Position numbers and translations under genes: made by a program
The notes under the pieces: model-generated
The model's input: the letters and a program-made list of their open reading frames with translations, nothing else
Told to the model about the DNA's origin: nothing
Databases searched by the model: none
Part shown: piece by piece, positions 51,040 to 62,800 of the stretch
Layout: every line of letters begins with the position of its first letter
Numbering within the stretch: position 1 is the stretch's first letter
DNA from: Hymenobacter cellulosilyticus
GTDB taxonomy: Bacteria; Bacteroidota; Bacteroidia; Cytophagales; Hymenobacteraceae
DNA length: 64,000 nt
NCBI RefSeq assembly: GCF_022919215.1
Contig: NZ_CP095046.1
Coordinates: 4,144,501-4,208,500, forward strand
Reading direction: 5' to 3'

Positions 51040-53190
51040 TTACTGATTCATAATCCGCTTGGTCAGCGTCTTGCCGTCGGCCGTTATCCGTAGCACGAGC
51101 AGGCCTTTGGGTAGCTTCGTGGCGGGCAACTGCAGGCTCGTCACGTTCTGGTACGTAGCCCGGCTGACCTCGCGGCCCCGGTCACTGACGACAACAACCG
51201 TTACCTGCTCGTAGCTACGGCCCAACTCCACCGTCAGTGCCGAACCCTGAGCCGGGTTTGGATACACCCGCAGCTCAGCGGTTTGGGCGGATACTACATC
51301 GGCGGGAGCGGCAGTACGGGCACTGGCGCAGGGGCCCACGAGCTGCCAGGGGCAGTACTGGCAGCTGGCCGTGAGCGGATCCTCGTTCTGGGTCCACCAC
51401 TTGGCCACGTACACATTGCCGTTGCGACTGGCCTGCATGTCCTTCGTGTACACGGCCGTCGCTGACCAGGCCGCTACCGTGCAGCCCCCCGTCGAGCCGC
51501 CTGTCACCGTCACGCTCACTGCCGCCGAGGTCGTCACAGCCCCGGCATTATCGGTAGCCCGGGCCGTAATCGAGTAGGTACCCGCAGCCACACCCGTCCA
51601 GCTGAAACTGTAGGGTGCCGTCAGGTCTTCGCCCAGCTTGGTGGTACCCTGGAAGAACTCGACTTTGCTCACCGTGCCATTGGCATCGGCCGCATTAGCC
51701 GTAATGGTAATGCTGGCCGGGGCTGTGTAGGCAGCACCACTAGCTGGGCCTGTCAGGCTGACCGTGGGCGGCGTATTGGTAGTGGTGCTGCCGGTGACGG
51801 TCACCGTTACGACGGCCGAAGTTGTGGCTGACCCGGCATTGTCCGTGGCTCTGGCCGTGAGCGAATAGGTACCCGCGGCTACGCCCGTCCAGCTGTAGCT
51901 GTAAGGGCTGGAAGTATCCGTCCCGAGCAACGTTGAGCCATTGTAGAACTCCACCTTGCTGACCGTGCCGTTGGCATCTGCCGCAGTGGCCGTTAGGGTA
52001 ATGCTGGCCGGAGCGGCAAACGTGGCATTGTTGGCTGGGCCCGTCAAACTCACAGTCGGCGGCGTGTTGTTGCCGGTGTTCAGGGTACTGAAGAAGTTGT
52101 AGGCATTGGTAACGAAGGAGTAATTCTGGGTTTTGTCCCAGTTTATCGACCACGTCATGATGCCCCGCAGGTTGGGGTAAGTGGTGTTGAGCACGTACTG
52201 TCCGCCGTAGCTTATGCCTTTGACCAGGTAGTTCAGGGCCTTGGTCACGTCGGCGGGGGTTACATAGCCGCCGGCGGGGGCCGCGCCGTTGCCAGTGGCG
52301 GGCAGGCCGAAGGCTACCTGATCCTGGCGCAGGGCGGGAAAGAAATTAGCCGCGTTGCGGGCTACCGGAAAGCCCTTGAGCAGCATGTCAGTCATGGCCA
52401 CGATAAAGTCGGCCGTGCCCTGCCCGTAGATTTTATCGTCCAGCGCGTTCTGAGAACCAGTGTTGTAGTACTGCACGTGCACGAAGGTGAGCAAGTCGCG
52501 CAGGCCGTAAAGAATGGGCAGGTAGCCGCCGAAGGCCGTGCCGTAGTTACCGTAGCCGCCCTGCACGTACTGCACCTCCGGGGCCGAAGTCAGCCAGAAA
52601 TCTTTGCCTTGCCCCCGAAAAAACGTGGTGAGTTCCCGGGCGGCCGTCACCAGGTTGTTGATCTTGGGCGTGGTAGAGTTTTTGAAGTTGGTGTCGCCGG
52701 AGTTCAGGATAACCGAGGTGCCTTCCAGGTCAATATCGAACCCGTCGAAGCCGTACTCGGTGATAATGGCTTTCATCGAGGTGACGAACTTATCCTTATC
52801 GGCGGTGGTGTTGAGCTCCACGGGGGCATCGGCCCCGCCTATCGAAATCAGCACCTTGCGCCCCTGGCTTTGCAGGGTGCGGATGTCGGCAATAAACTCC
52901 GCTTTAGACTGCTGGGTCGGGGTGAAGGTCATGGTCATGTCGCCATAGGCCACGGGCGTGGCAAAGGCAATGTCAATGACGTTGTAGCGCGAATCCACGT
53001 CGCGGAGGCGGATGTAGGGCGCGCTGGCGTTGTTCCAGTTGTGGAAGTAGCCCACGATTACCCGGCTCTGGGCCGCGGCGTCAAAGCCGCAGGTCAGCAG
53101 CACGAAAAAGAAGGCCAGCAGCCGCAGCAACGACTTTTTACGCCCCAGCGGGGCAGACTGGTGCGGCGGTAATAGTTTGCGTGTTTTCAT
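51040..53190 (-). CDS. GH18 chitinase (endo-type) with Ig-like, chitin-binding and T9SS domains
   Basis: 716 aa. A long signal peptide ends LLTCGFDAAAQ. GH18 catalytic domain, residues about 42-365: VIVGYFHNWNN, KVLISIGGADAP and the catalytic DxxDxDxE as GFDGFDIDLE, ending GIMTWSINWDK. Then two Ig-like modules (TPPTVSLTGPANNATFAAPA and TPPTVSLTGPASGAAYTAPA), a CBM5/12-like chitin-binding module (AWSATAVYTKDMQASRNGNV, AKWWTQNEDP), and a T9SS type A sorting tail (YPNPAQGSALTVELGR ... RITADGKTLTKRIMNQ). It cuts chitin outside the cell. Its 3' half is nearly identical in DNA to the neighbouring GH18 gene. Confidence 0.94.
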   Translation of the reverse strand: MKTRKLLPPHQSAPLGRKKSLLRLLAFFFVLLTCGFDAAAQSRVIVGYFHNWNNASAPYIRLRDVDSRYNVIDIAFATPVAYGDMTMTFTPTQQSKAEFIADIRTLQSQGRKVLISIGGADAPVELNTTADKDKFVTSMKAIITEYGFDGFDIDLEGTSVILNSGDTNFKNSTTPKINNLVTAARELTTFFRGQGKDFWLTSAPEVQYVQGGYGNYGTAFGGYLPILYGLRDLLTFVHVQYYNTGSQNALDDKIYGQGTADFIVAMTDMLLKGFPVARNAANFFPALRQDQVAFGLPATGNGAAPAGGYVTPADVTKALNYLVKGISYGGQYVLNTTYPNLRGIMTWSINWDKTQNYSFVTNAYNFFSTLNTGNNTPPTVSLTGPANNATFAAPASITLTATAADANGTVSKVEFYNGSTLLGTDTSSPYSYSWTGVAAGTYSLTARATDNAGSATTSAVVTVTVTGSTTTNTPPTVSLTGPASGAAYTAPASITITANAADANGTVSKVEFFQGTTKLGEDLTAPYSFSWTGVAAGTYSITARATDNAGAVTTSAAVSVTVTGGSTGGCTVAAWSATAVYTKDMQASRNGNVYVAKWWTQNEDPLTASCQYCPWQLVGPCASARTAAPADVVSAQTAELRVYPNPAQGSALTVELGRSYEQVTVVVVSDRGREVSRATYQNVTSLQLPATKLPKGLLVLRITADGKTLTKRIMNQ
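51318..52068 (-). repeat. Near-identical 750-bp cassette, copy 1
   Basis: Encodes the two Ig-like modules and the chitin-binding module of the first GH18 gene. It aligns without any gap to 53529-54279 (constant offset of 2211 bp), with only scattered single-base differences. Confidence 0.85.
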
Positions 53191-53226
53191 AGTGGTAGGA
53201 AAGAGTTGGTTGGGAAAAGAAAAAAA

Positions 53227-53252
53227 GGGAAGCCCGCGCAGAGCTTCCCCAT
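53227..53252 (-). terminator. Terminator of the second chitinase gene
   Basis: GGGAAGC-CCGCGCAGA-GCTTCCC; on the minus strand the stem is followed by a long T tract (complement of AAAAGAAAAAAA). It lies between the two GH18 genes, so the downstream gene may also need its own promoter. Confidence 0.6.
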
Positions 53253-53256
53253 AGAA

Positions 53257-55844
53257 CTATTCATTGAGCAGGCGCTTGGTGAAAGTCTGGCCGTCGGCCC
53301 GCACCTGCAGCACCAGCACGCCCTTGGGCAGGGCCGGCAAGACCAGCTCGACGGTACGCGTGTTTTTGGCGGCTACCTTGTAGGGCTTGCCCCCGCTGAT
53401 GCCGGTCAGCTCCAGCTCCACTTGTTCGTAGTGCCGGCCCAGGTCCAGGGTAAGTTTGTTGCCAGTCAGCACCGGGTTGGGGTAAACCGTCAGCGCCTCG
53501 GAAGCCAGGCTGGCGGGAGCGGCCGTGCGGGCACTGGCGCAGGGGCCCACGAGCTGCCAGGGGCAGTACTGGCAGCTGGCCGTGAGCGGGTCCTCGTTCT
53601 GCGTCCACCACTTGGCCACATACACATTGCCGTTGCGGCTGGCCTGCATGTCCTTCGTGTACACGGCCGTCGGCGACCACGCCGCTACCGTGCAGCCTCC
53701 CGTCGAGCTGCCGGTCACCGTCACGCTCACTGCTGCCGAGGTTGTCACAGCTCCGGCATTATCAGTAGCCCGGGCCGTAATCGAGTAGGTACCCGCAGCC
53801 ACACCCGTCCAGCTGAAACTGTAGGGTGCCGTCAGGTCTTCGCCCAGCTTGGTGGTACCCTGGAAGAACTCGACTTTGCTCACCGTGCCATTGGCATCGG
53901 CCGCATTAGCCGTAATAGTAATGCTAGCCGGGGCCGTGTAGGCAGTACCACTAGCTGGGCCTGTCAGGCTGACCGTGGGCGGCGTGTTGGTAGTAGTGCT
54001 GCCGGTGACGGTCACCGTTACGGCCGCTGAGGTCGTCACAGCGCCAGCGTTGTCCGTGGCTCTGGCCGTGAGCGAATAGGTGCCCGCTGCTACACCGGTC
54101 CAGCTGTAGCTATAGGGGCTAGAAGTATCTGTCCCAAGCAACGTTGAGCCATTGTAGAACTCCACCTTGCTGACCGTGCCGTTGGCATCTGCCGCAGTGG
54201 CCGTTAGGGTAATGCTGGCTGGAGCTGCGAAGCTGGCGTTGTTGGCTGGCCCGGTCAGGCTCACCGTCGGCGGTGTATTGGTTGCCGTGCCTGAGGCGAA
54301 TACTTCGTTGAGCTTGTTGACCAGCGGGGCCTTGGTATTGGGACTGAACACCAGCTTGCCGCCGTAGGTCGTGGTATTACTGGCCAGATCCAGCCAGTCG
54401 CCGCTGGCCGACCAGACGATGACGCCGGCCAGCTGCTGGTCTTTCACGTACTGCGCCTTCAGGCCCACCGACCGTTCGTTGTCGTAGCTCAGGAAGTAGG
54501 TGCCGTTGGTTTTGTAGGGCACCTTGGCGTTATCGTCCCAGAATTCGGTCCAGTTGGCCGTCTGGGCCACAATGGCCTGGTAGTTGGGCGTACCGTCCCA
54601 CACGTCCTTGGGCCAGTTGGTAAAGTCGGCGCTGGTCGAGACCTGACCGTCGGGCGTCACGGTTTCGGGCCGTTTCACGGTGGGCGCGTTCAGGGCCGCC
54701 GGGCCGCTGGTTACCACGCCCCGGCCGTAGAAAGCCACGCCCAGATTCACCTTGTTCAGCGGAATGCCGGCCGCCTTGATGCCCTTGGTGGTGGCATCCA
54801 AGGAGAAATTGGCGGCCTCGGCGCCGGGGTAGTCAAACAGCGGGGAGTTGTGCCCGGCCTTGGTCGACCAGCCCCCGTTGTAGTCGTAGGTCATGAAGTT
54901 GAAGTAGTCCATCGACCGGCTCAGCCGAACCCAGTCGAACTGGCTGAAGCGCGACGGCACGGCCGTAAAGGCGGCCGTAATCAGCTTATTGGGCCCCACG
55001 GCCGCCCGGATGGCTTCTACCAGCACGGCAAAATTGGGGTAGTCCTGGGCCTGGCCGACGAAGTTCATGCCTTCCTGCCCGGGGTATTCCCAGTCCAAAT
55101 CAATGCCGTCGAAGCCCAGGGCAATGAGCTTCTGACAGTCGCTCACGAAGCGGGCCCGCTTAGTGGGGTCGGCAGCCATGTCGCCGAAGTGCTTACTCAT
55201 GCTCCAGCCCCAATGGAGGCCATGACCTTCACGCCCTGCTGATGGGCCAGGTCGATGAGGCCGAGCCGGCCATTCTGCTTGCGAATAGCCAGCGGAAACG
55301 TGCCCGTAGCCCCAGTATTCACGTTCGTCCAGCCGCCCGCCGCGTTGCGGTAGCCCAACGAGTAGGCGTAGCTGCCGTCGGAAATGTACTGCACCAGCTC
55401 CAGCTCGCCCTGCAGCAAATACAAATCCCAGCTGCTGTAGGTGTCGGAGTTGACGAGCGGGGCCGGCTGCTGCACCGAGCCGGGCTGGGCAATGTTGGGG
55501 TTGCGGTAGTCGCCGCTGTGAATGGAGCCGTCGACGGCCACCCCAAAAAAGGAGAAGTTCAGAATCGTGTACTGGGAGTAGTCCACGTTCAGCTGGTTGA
55601 GGCTGCCCTTGGGAATCAGGCCCGGAATGTCCTTCCAGGGCCCCCACTGGGTCAGGTAGCCGATAATCTGCTTGTTGTGGTCGGTACGCTTCTTGGGCAC
55701 AGTAGGGCTAACCTGGGCCTGCAGCACGCCGGGTAACAGACAAAGCAGCAGGGCGAGCAGACCTAGCAGGCGCTTGGCCGGGGCAGCCTTTTGGGCAAGG
55801 CGGGGCCGGGCTTCGGCTAGCCGAAGCATCGTAAGAGTTTTCAT
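53257..55844 (-). CDS. GH18 chitinase with Ig-like, chitin-binding and T9SS domains, one frameshift
   Basis: About 862 aa from the Met at 55844 (MKTLTMLRLAEARPRLAQKA, signal ending LQAQ). GH18 domain, residues about 55-450: QIIGYLTQWGPWKDI, then the motif region VMASIGGWSMSKHF, the catalytic GFDGIDLDWEYPG, FMTYDYNGGW and GVIVWSASGDW. Then two Ig-like modules, a CBM5/12-like chitin-binding module and a T9SS tail (YPNPVLTGNKLTLDLGRHYE ... VRADGQTFTKRLLNE). The frame breaks at SIGAGA*. One C missing at 55208-55211 explains it, giving exactly 863 codons. It resembles processive ChiA-like enzymes and complements its endo-acting neighbour. Confidence 0.94.
53529..54279 (-). repeat. Near-identical 750-bp cassette, copy 2
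   Basis: Ungapped match to 51318-52068. It covers the Ig-like and chitin-binding modules of the larger GH18 gene; the catalytic domains and sorting tails either side are not similar. Confidence 0.85.
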
Positions 55845-56137
55845 AGCTGTGAATGGGGTTAGATGGGGAATCCAAAAATCCAGCAGCAATGAATGCCGCG
55901 GAAGTTGCGCTAGGTTCTTGCGGCCCCGCAAGAGTGCGGGGCGGGTAGTGCCGGTTGGGCGAGGGGCAACAACCGGCCGGGACCCCGTCGCGGCGGGACC
56001 AGAATGGCTACCAAATGAGTTGCTTAGGCAAACGTAGGCCGCGGGGTAAGGCCCGGGAACTCAGATTGTGGGCAAGAACGGCGCAACCGCCGTGGTGTGC
56101 TCTTGCGGAAACAAGAAGGACGGGAAAAGCGGAAATG

Positions 56138-58008
56138 TTAATTAACCAGCAGCTCGGCCGGCGGGCTTTTACGGCCGCTGGGCGTAATCGTAACGGCCCG
56201 CACGGTGAGGCCCTTGTTCAGGGGTACGGCCAGGGGTTTGGTGTAGAGTTCGGTGGTTTCGTCGGGCAGGTGGCCGTCGAGGGTGTAGCGAATCTGGGCA
56301 CCGGGCACCAGGGATCGAAGCGTAAACACGGCCTTGCCATTCTGACGGACTACGCTGGCGCTGTCGAGGCCCAGGGGCTCGGGCACCCGGTAGTACACTT
56401 TCTTGGCGTCGAGGCGGGCAAACTGCTGGCCCATGCGGGGCAGAAACTCGGTGTATGTCTTGCCGGCTGCCGGCCGCCAAGCTACTTCCGACACGGCCAG
56501 CAGCCGCGGAAACAGCATGTACTCGGCCGCGGCGGGTGTGGTGATATACTCAGTCCACATGTTGGCCTGGGGCCCGAGCACGTGCTTTTGCTGCTCCGGG
56601 GTCAGTTCGGCCGGCAGCGGGTTGTAGTTGTAGATGACGTCGAGCGGAATGTAGCCCCCAATCATCAGCGGCTCGAAGGGGCTGTGGGGCTTCTTGCTCT
56701 GCCCGTAGTTGATGTACAGGTGGGTAGTGGGCGACATAACCACGTCGTGGCCCATCTTGGCGGCCTCAATACCGCCTTTCTCGCCCCGCCAGCTCATCAC
56801 CGTGGCGCTGGGCGCAATACCGCCCTCCAGGATTTCGTCCCAGCCGATGAGCTTTTTGCCCTTGCTTTCCAGGAACTTCTCGATCCGGCGGTTAAACCAG
56901 CCCTGCACCTTCTCCACGTCAGTGTAGCCCTCCTTCTTCATGATTTCCTGCACGGCGGCGCTTTCCTTCCACCGGGTTTTGGGCGCTTCGTCGCCGCCAA
57001 TGTGCACGTAGGGCCCGGGAAATAGGGCCGTTACTTCACTCAGTACGTCCTCGAAAAAGCGGAACGTGGGTTCGGTGGGGCACACGATGTCCTCGTTTAC
57101 GCCCCACATGGTCCAGGTTTCGTAGGTGCCGGGCTTGCAGGCCAGCTCCGGGTACGCAGCCAAAATGGCCACCGAGTGGCCCGGCATTTCGATTTCGGGC
57201 ACGATGGTCACGTAGCGCTTCTGGGCGTAGGCCACCACGTCGCGAATCTGGTCCTGGGTGTAGAAGCCACCGTAGGGCGTAGCGTCGTACTTGAACTCGG
57301 CGGGCGTTTTGAACAGCTGCTGGGCCCCAATCAGGGTTTCCTTGCGGAAGGCGCTGACCTGGGTGAGCTTGGGGTATTTCTTGATTTCGATGCGCCAGCC
57401 CTGGTCGTCGGTCAGGTGCCAGTGGAAGGTGTTGAGCTTGTAGGCGGCCAGCAAATCGATGTAGCGCTTGACGAAGTCCACCGAGAAGAAGTGGCGGCTC
57501 ACGTCGAGCATGGCCCCGCGCCAGCGGAAGGCCGGCTGGTCATTGATACGTACGTAGGGCACCGCAGCCGTAGCCGCCGACTTAGCCGGCAGCAGCTGCA
57601 CCAAGGTCTGAGCTCCGTAAAACAGTCCCGGCCCACCGGCCGCCGTAATCCGGATGCCCTGCTGGTCAACCGTGAGCTGGTAGCCTTCGGCGTTGGGCGT
57701 GGCAGCCGTAACCAGGGCAATATTGGCGCCCGCCCGGGTCGAGGTCAGCGTGACGGTTTTGCCCAGCCCGGTTAGCATTTCTTTCAGCAGACCGGCCACA
57801 TTCCCCCGTCTTTGCCCACGGCGTAGATGCTCACTTTCTGGGGCAGGGCATACGTGGCGGTGTAGGCTTTCACCTCGCGCGGCAGCGGCACCAACCCCAG
57901 ACGCTGCGCCGGAATTTCGGTCAATTGAGCCGAGGCTGACGGTGCAGCCAACAGGCTTACCGCCAGAATTCCACCCAGCCGGGTAGCAAAAGAGAAAGAA
58001 AAGGGCAT
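56138..58008 (-). CDS. GH20 beta-N-acetylhexosaminidase, one frameshift
   Basis: About 623 aa from the Met at 58008 (MPFSFSFATRLGGILAVSLL, signal cleaved after ASA). GH20b-like N-terminal domain (LVPLPREVKAYTATYALPQK), broken at DGGMWPVC* and continued as GNVAGLLKEMLTGLGKTVTL once one C is added to the run 57803-57807; exactly 624 codons. The catalytic barrel has GAMLDVSRHFFSVDFVKRYI, NTFHWHLTDDQGWRIEIKKY and HIGGDEAPKTRW, whose Asp-Glu pair performs substrate-assisted catalysis. It ends with a chitobiase C-terminal-like domain (YTLDGHLPDETTELYTKPLA). It releases GlcNAc from chitooligosaccharides in the periplasm or on the surface; no sorting tail. Confidence 0.93.
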
Positions 58009-58180
58009 AAACGGTGGGTTGAGCGCAAGAAAATGGGTTGGTGAAACGACTAGCGCCGCCAATGTAAGGACTCAGGGAATATTTGCAGGATATAGCGAGT
58101 CGCCCGGCGGCCAAACCGGCAGCTGCCGCGTTGCCGCGGAGAAGCTGCCGGCTGGCCTTGTGCAGGCTCTCCCCTCCTGT

Positions 58181-59773
58181 TTATTTATCCCACCATACCC
58201 GACCAATCAGGTTGTCGCCGCCAGTCACGGCCGCGCTGGCGTCCCGGTAATTGTCGGGGTTGCTGGTAATTTCGGAGGTGGGGTACGGGAAGCGGCGCGG
58301 AATCTGGCCGTTGGTGGCATTGTTGGGATACACCACCGGGGTGAGGGCCGGAAAGCCGCTGCGACGATAGTTCGCCCACGACTCGTAGAAATCCAGCATG
58401 GTGTTGGTCAAGGCCCAATATTGGGTGTTGATTTGCTCCAGCCCGTTGGCTGCATTATAGGGGTGAGCCGCCAAATAGGTAGTGGCCTCTGCCTCAGCCA
58501 CAGCCATAGTTGGGTCGTACTGGCTCAGGTAGGTCATGGCGGCCGTCACGCCGGCGTTGTAGTGCTGGGCGGCGCTGCCGCCGATACCCCAACGCTGGGC
58601 TGCCTCGGCCAGTAGCAGCTCCGACTCGCCGTAGGTCAGCACAAACGTGGGTCCGTTGCGCTTGATCATCCCGGGGCTGGGCGAGGAATAGGCTGGAAAC
58701 GTCGTGTAGTTGGCCGCGCCCGAGATATCGAAGGCTGCCCGGCCGCTCAGGTCCTTGCCGTTGGGCATGCCCTTCTGTACCGCCGGAGTCGAAATAGCGC
58801 CCGGATTCTGGGTTTTGCTCACGTCGGTGAGATAGAGCTGGGTGACGGCTATTTTCGAGAGGCGCGGGTCGTTGTTGCCTTTAAGGTAATCAATGAAGGT
58901 TTGGGACCATTTCACGTAGTAATTCTCCTGGCCTCCGTCGCCGAGCAGCACCTGGCTGTTGCGGTTCTGGGTTACCCGGGCCCCGGCCACGTCGTGCACC
59001 ACGTAGGCGTTGTCGGCGTTGCTCTGCATGGTTTTGCCCACCACCTTGGTGGCGTAGGCCTGCGCCTTGGCCGGGTCTACCTTGGTCAGGCGCATGGCCA
59101 GACGCAGCAGCAGGGTGTTGCCCAGCCGCTGCCACTGGGCGATGTTGCCCTTGTAGAATACGTCCCCGCTCGGCACGTCAGCGTTGGGGTCGAGGGCAGC
59201 AGTAGCTTCTTCCACTTCCTTAAGCAGGTCGTTGTAGATGTCCTGCTGCTTGTCATATTTAGGCCGGATTGTGCCCGTGTAGTAGCCCTTGCCCGCTTCG
59301 TTGTAGGGCACGTCGCCGTAGAGGTCGGTGAGGCGCTCCATAATCAGGGCCCGCATGATGCGGCCCACCTGATGCAGGTTTTTGTACTGGGCCTTGCCTC
59401 TTGTGAATTCCACCATGTCGGTTACGGGCTTCACCTGCTCGGCGTAGGCACCCACAGTATTGCCGCCCCAGTAGGCGGCGGTGTAGGCCTCATTGAGCAG
59501 GTACTTGTCGCCGGCCCAGTAGCTTACCACGGTCGAGAGGCCCTGGATGACGGTAGCGCTGTAAATCAGGTTGGCCCGCCAGGTGTCGTAGGCAAAGTCG
59601 GAGCTCCCGGTGTAGGCCAGTTGGGAGGTAGTCAGCAGGTAGTTGGCATCGAACGTCGATTGGGTATAAGTCGACGGGTTGGTGTTGATGTCCTCGAAAT
59701 CATCGGTGCAGCCGCTGGCCAGCAGCAGGGCAGCCAGCAGAGCGGCGGGGTACTTAGGAAAAATATTTTTCAT
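58181..59773 (-). CDS. SusD/RagB-family glycan-binding lipoprotein
   Basis: 530 aa. Lipoprotein signal MKNIFPKYPAALLAALLLAS followed by the lipobox Cys (ASGC). A SusD-like start DDFEDINTNPSTYTQSTFD and TPR-type helices (MVEFTRGKAQYKNLHQVGRI, MRALIMERLTDLYGDVPYNE, QRLGNTLLLRLAMRLTKVDP); SusD-type C-terminus RRFPYPTSEITSNPDNYRDA. It binds oligosaccharide at the cell surface and forms the lid on its SusC partner, 36 bp upstream. The chitinase neighbours point to chitooligosaccharides. Confidence 0.95.
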   Translation of the reverse strand: MKNIFPKYPAALLAALLLASGCTDDFEDINTNPSTYTQSTFDANYLLTTSQLAYTGSSDFAYDTWRANLIYSATVIQGLSTVVSYWAGDKYLLNEAYTAAYWGGNTVGAYAEQVKPVTDMVEFTRGKAQYKNLHQVGRIMRALIMERLTDLYGDVPYNEAGKGYYTGTIRPKYDKQQDIYNDLLKEVEEATAALDPNADVPSGDVFYKGNIAQWQRLGNTLLLRLAMRLTKVDPAKAQAYATKVVGKTMQSNADNAYVVHDVAGARVTQNRNSQVLLGDGGQENYYVKWSQTFIDYLKGNNDPRLSKIAVTQLYLTDVSKTQNPGAISTPAVQKGMPNGKDLSGRAAFDISGAANYTTFPAYSSPSPGMIKRNGPTFVLTYGESELLLAEAAQRWGIGGSAAQHYNAGVTAAMTYLSQYDPTMAVAEAEATTYLAAHPYNAANGLEQINTQYWALTNTMLDFYESWANYRRSGFPALTPVVYPNNATNGQIPRRFPYPTSEITSNPDNYRDASAAVTGGDNLIGRVWWDK

Positions 59774-59809
59774 GGCGAAGGGCGTTGAGAGGAACTGCGG
59801 AGGCAGGCA

Positions 59810-62800
59810 CTAGAATTTGGCGTTCAGGTTCAGGCCGAACGTGCGGACCGGAGGCACCCCCCGAGTTCCAGACCCTGGGCAAAGGCATTATAGTTGCCCT
59901 CGGGGTCGATGTTGTCGGTGTTGCGCTTCAGGAAAGCCAGGTTGCGGGCCACCAGGCTCACCGTCAGGCGCTGGATATGATTGTTAAACAACCCGTTGGG
60001 AAAAGAATACCCCAGCGTTACCTGCCGCAACTTAATGAAGTCGGCATCTTGCACAAAGTCTTTCGACACGTTATTAGCCAGCGTGCTGTAGTAGGTAGCC
60101 GCGTCAATGTTGTCGGTGCCAAAGGTGCCTTCCCGATTCACCAGGGTCCGCTTGTGCAACCCGAAGAGGGTGCCGTAGTAGTCGGTGGCCGAGAAGATCT
60201 TGCCCCAAACTTGCCATCAATCAGCACGCCCAGATTCAGGCGCTTATACACGAAGTCGTTGCTCCAGCCCTGGGTCCAGGGGTGAAAGGCCGTACCAAAG
60301 GACTTCAGCTCGCCGCGGGCCGGCACCCCGTTGGGCGTGGTGGCAATGCTGCCGTCGGCGTTGTACTTGTAGTCGTAAGCCAGCACCTGCCCGTAGGGTT
60401 GACCCACAATCTGACCTACGAAGCCTACACCCGAGCGCGAGGTAGCGTACACCGACTGCTGCTGCCCGGCGGCCAGCGACAACACCGTGTTTTTGTTGTA
60501 GGCCGCGTTGTAGGAGGAAGTCCAGATGAAGTCCGTGGTGCGAATGGGCTGCACGGTCAGCAGCATTTCCACGCCCTTGTTTTCCATTTCTCCCGAGTTG
60601 AGCACGGCGCCCTGGTAGCCCGAGCTGATGGAGGCCGGGGCAAAGACAATTTCGTCCTTCGAATTCTTCTTGTAGAAAGTCAGGTCCAGCCGCACGCGGT
60701 TCTTGACAAACGCCAGCTCCGTGCCGATTTCTATTTCCTGAGCCCGGGAAGGCCGCAGCCCCGTGTTGGGAATGTTCACGTTGTCGGGGCTGATGGTGCC
60801 CAGCGGCAGGCCGTTAAGCGACGTGGGCAGGAAGGCGTAGCTCAGTTGGGTCTGGAACGGCAGCGTGGCCTGGCTGACTTCTGAGTAGCCCGCCCGGATC
60901 TTGCCGAACGACAGGAAGTCCGGCTTCACCAGCTCCGAGAATACAAAAGAGGCGCTGATACCGGGAGTCGTATTGAAAAGCTTGTTGTCTTTGCCCGGCG
61001 TGGCCAGGGTCGAAAACCAGTCACGGCGCAGCGTGGTCGTCAAAAACAGCAGCTCCCGGTAGGCAAACTCCAGCGAGCCGTAGGCCGACTGCACTTCCTG
61101 GTCGCTGAAGAAGCTTTGGGCCGACTTGTTCTTAGCGTTACCCAGAGTGTTCACCCCAAACACGGCCAGGTCGGAGCCGATGTTCTGGAAAGCCTCCGAC
61201 TTGGTCCGCCGGTAACTAACCCCCAGGTTGGGCGTGAAGGCGAAGTCGTCGCCTACTTCAAACGTTTTCCCGATTAGCCCGTCCGCGTTCAGGTCCGTAA
61301 ACTGGGTGGTCAGCTCCGTAATGCGGCCCGTGGGCAGGTAGGCCGTGCCCGAGGGCGTCACGCTCGTAAACCGGTCGGTGTAGCCGTCGCGTCCTACCCG
61401 GCCCTGCAGGAAAAGTCCATTTTCGAAGGCATAGCGCGCACTCACCGACGAGAGCAGTCGTTCCCGGCGGGTGTTGTTAACGAATCTGTAGGCGGCAAAG
61501 TAAGGGTTGGTGTTGTAGGGGTTGCCGGTGTTGTACTGCAGCTCGGTGCGGTCCGCATTTACCGTAGGCTCCAGGGTGCGCACGTCCAGGCTGGTGGGCA
61601 GGAAGGTCACGTTGAAGTTGGCATTGCCGGCGCCGTCGGAAAGAATGGGGCGGTTATCGGCCTGCTCCAGAATGTAGTTGGCCCGCGCGTCGATGGTCAG
61701 GCGCTTAAACGGGTCGAAGGTGCCGACAAAGTTGAAAGTCTGCCGGCCCAGCCCCGAGTTGGGCACTACGGCCTTGTTGGTCAAGTTGCTGGCCGAAAGC
61801 CGCACCGAGCCGCCGGTGAATGCCTTGTTGAAGGCCAGGGTGTTGGTCCAGCTGTGGCCTGCGCGGTAGAAATTCTGCAGGTTGTCTTTCTGCGCTACGT
61901 AGGGCCGCACGGTACCGTCGAACTGAATGACCTGCGAGCCGTCGAGTCGGCCACCCCAGCTGGAGTTGCCGACCTGCGCGGCCCCAACGGCCGTAGTGGG
62001 TTTGATGTTATTGGCGCCCTGCCCGTACTCGTACTGCCAGTCGGTGAGGCTGAAAATTCGCTCGGTTACGTAGTTGCTGTTGAACTCGATTCCCTCGTTG
62101 TTCTTGGCGCTTTTCGTGTTAATCAGAATTACGCCGGCCTTGGCGCGGTAGCCGTACAGGGCGGCGGCGGCGGCGCCTTTCAGCACCGAAATGCTTTCAA
62201 TGTCGTCGGGGTTGATGTTGGAAATGGCGTCGCCCAGATCGGGGGAGTTGTCGTACTGCCCGCCGGTGTTGGCAACGCTGGGCTGACTTTCCACCGGTAT
62301 CCCGTTGATGACGTAGAGCGGCTGGTTGGTTTGGTTCAGGCTCGACACGCCCCGGATAATAACGTTGCTGGAGGAGCCCGCCCCGCCGGCGGTAGAGTTT
62401 ACGTTCAGGCCGGCTACTTTCCCCACCAGGGAGTTAGTCACGTTGGTTTCCCGTGCCTGAGTCAGGGTTTCGCCCTTCACCTCCGTGACGGAATAGCCCA
62501 GGGTTTTCCGCTCCCGCGCTACGTTCAGGGCCGTTACCACCACTTCGCCCAGCTGCTGGGCATTCTCGCTCAGCGTCACATCGACAACCCTTCTGGACCG
62601 CACCGCAATGGTTTGCGGAGTAAAGCCAATTGAAGAAAACACCAGGGCGGCCGTATCGGGGGCCGCAATGGAATACGCCCCGCTGGCATCGGTGCTGGTG
62701 CCCTGCTGGGTACCGCGGACAATGACGGTGACGCCCGGCAGGGAGCCGCCTTTCGCGTCGGTGACCTTACCAGTCACCGTCAGGGTTTGAGCCAATCCTA

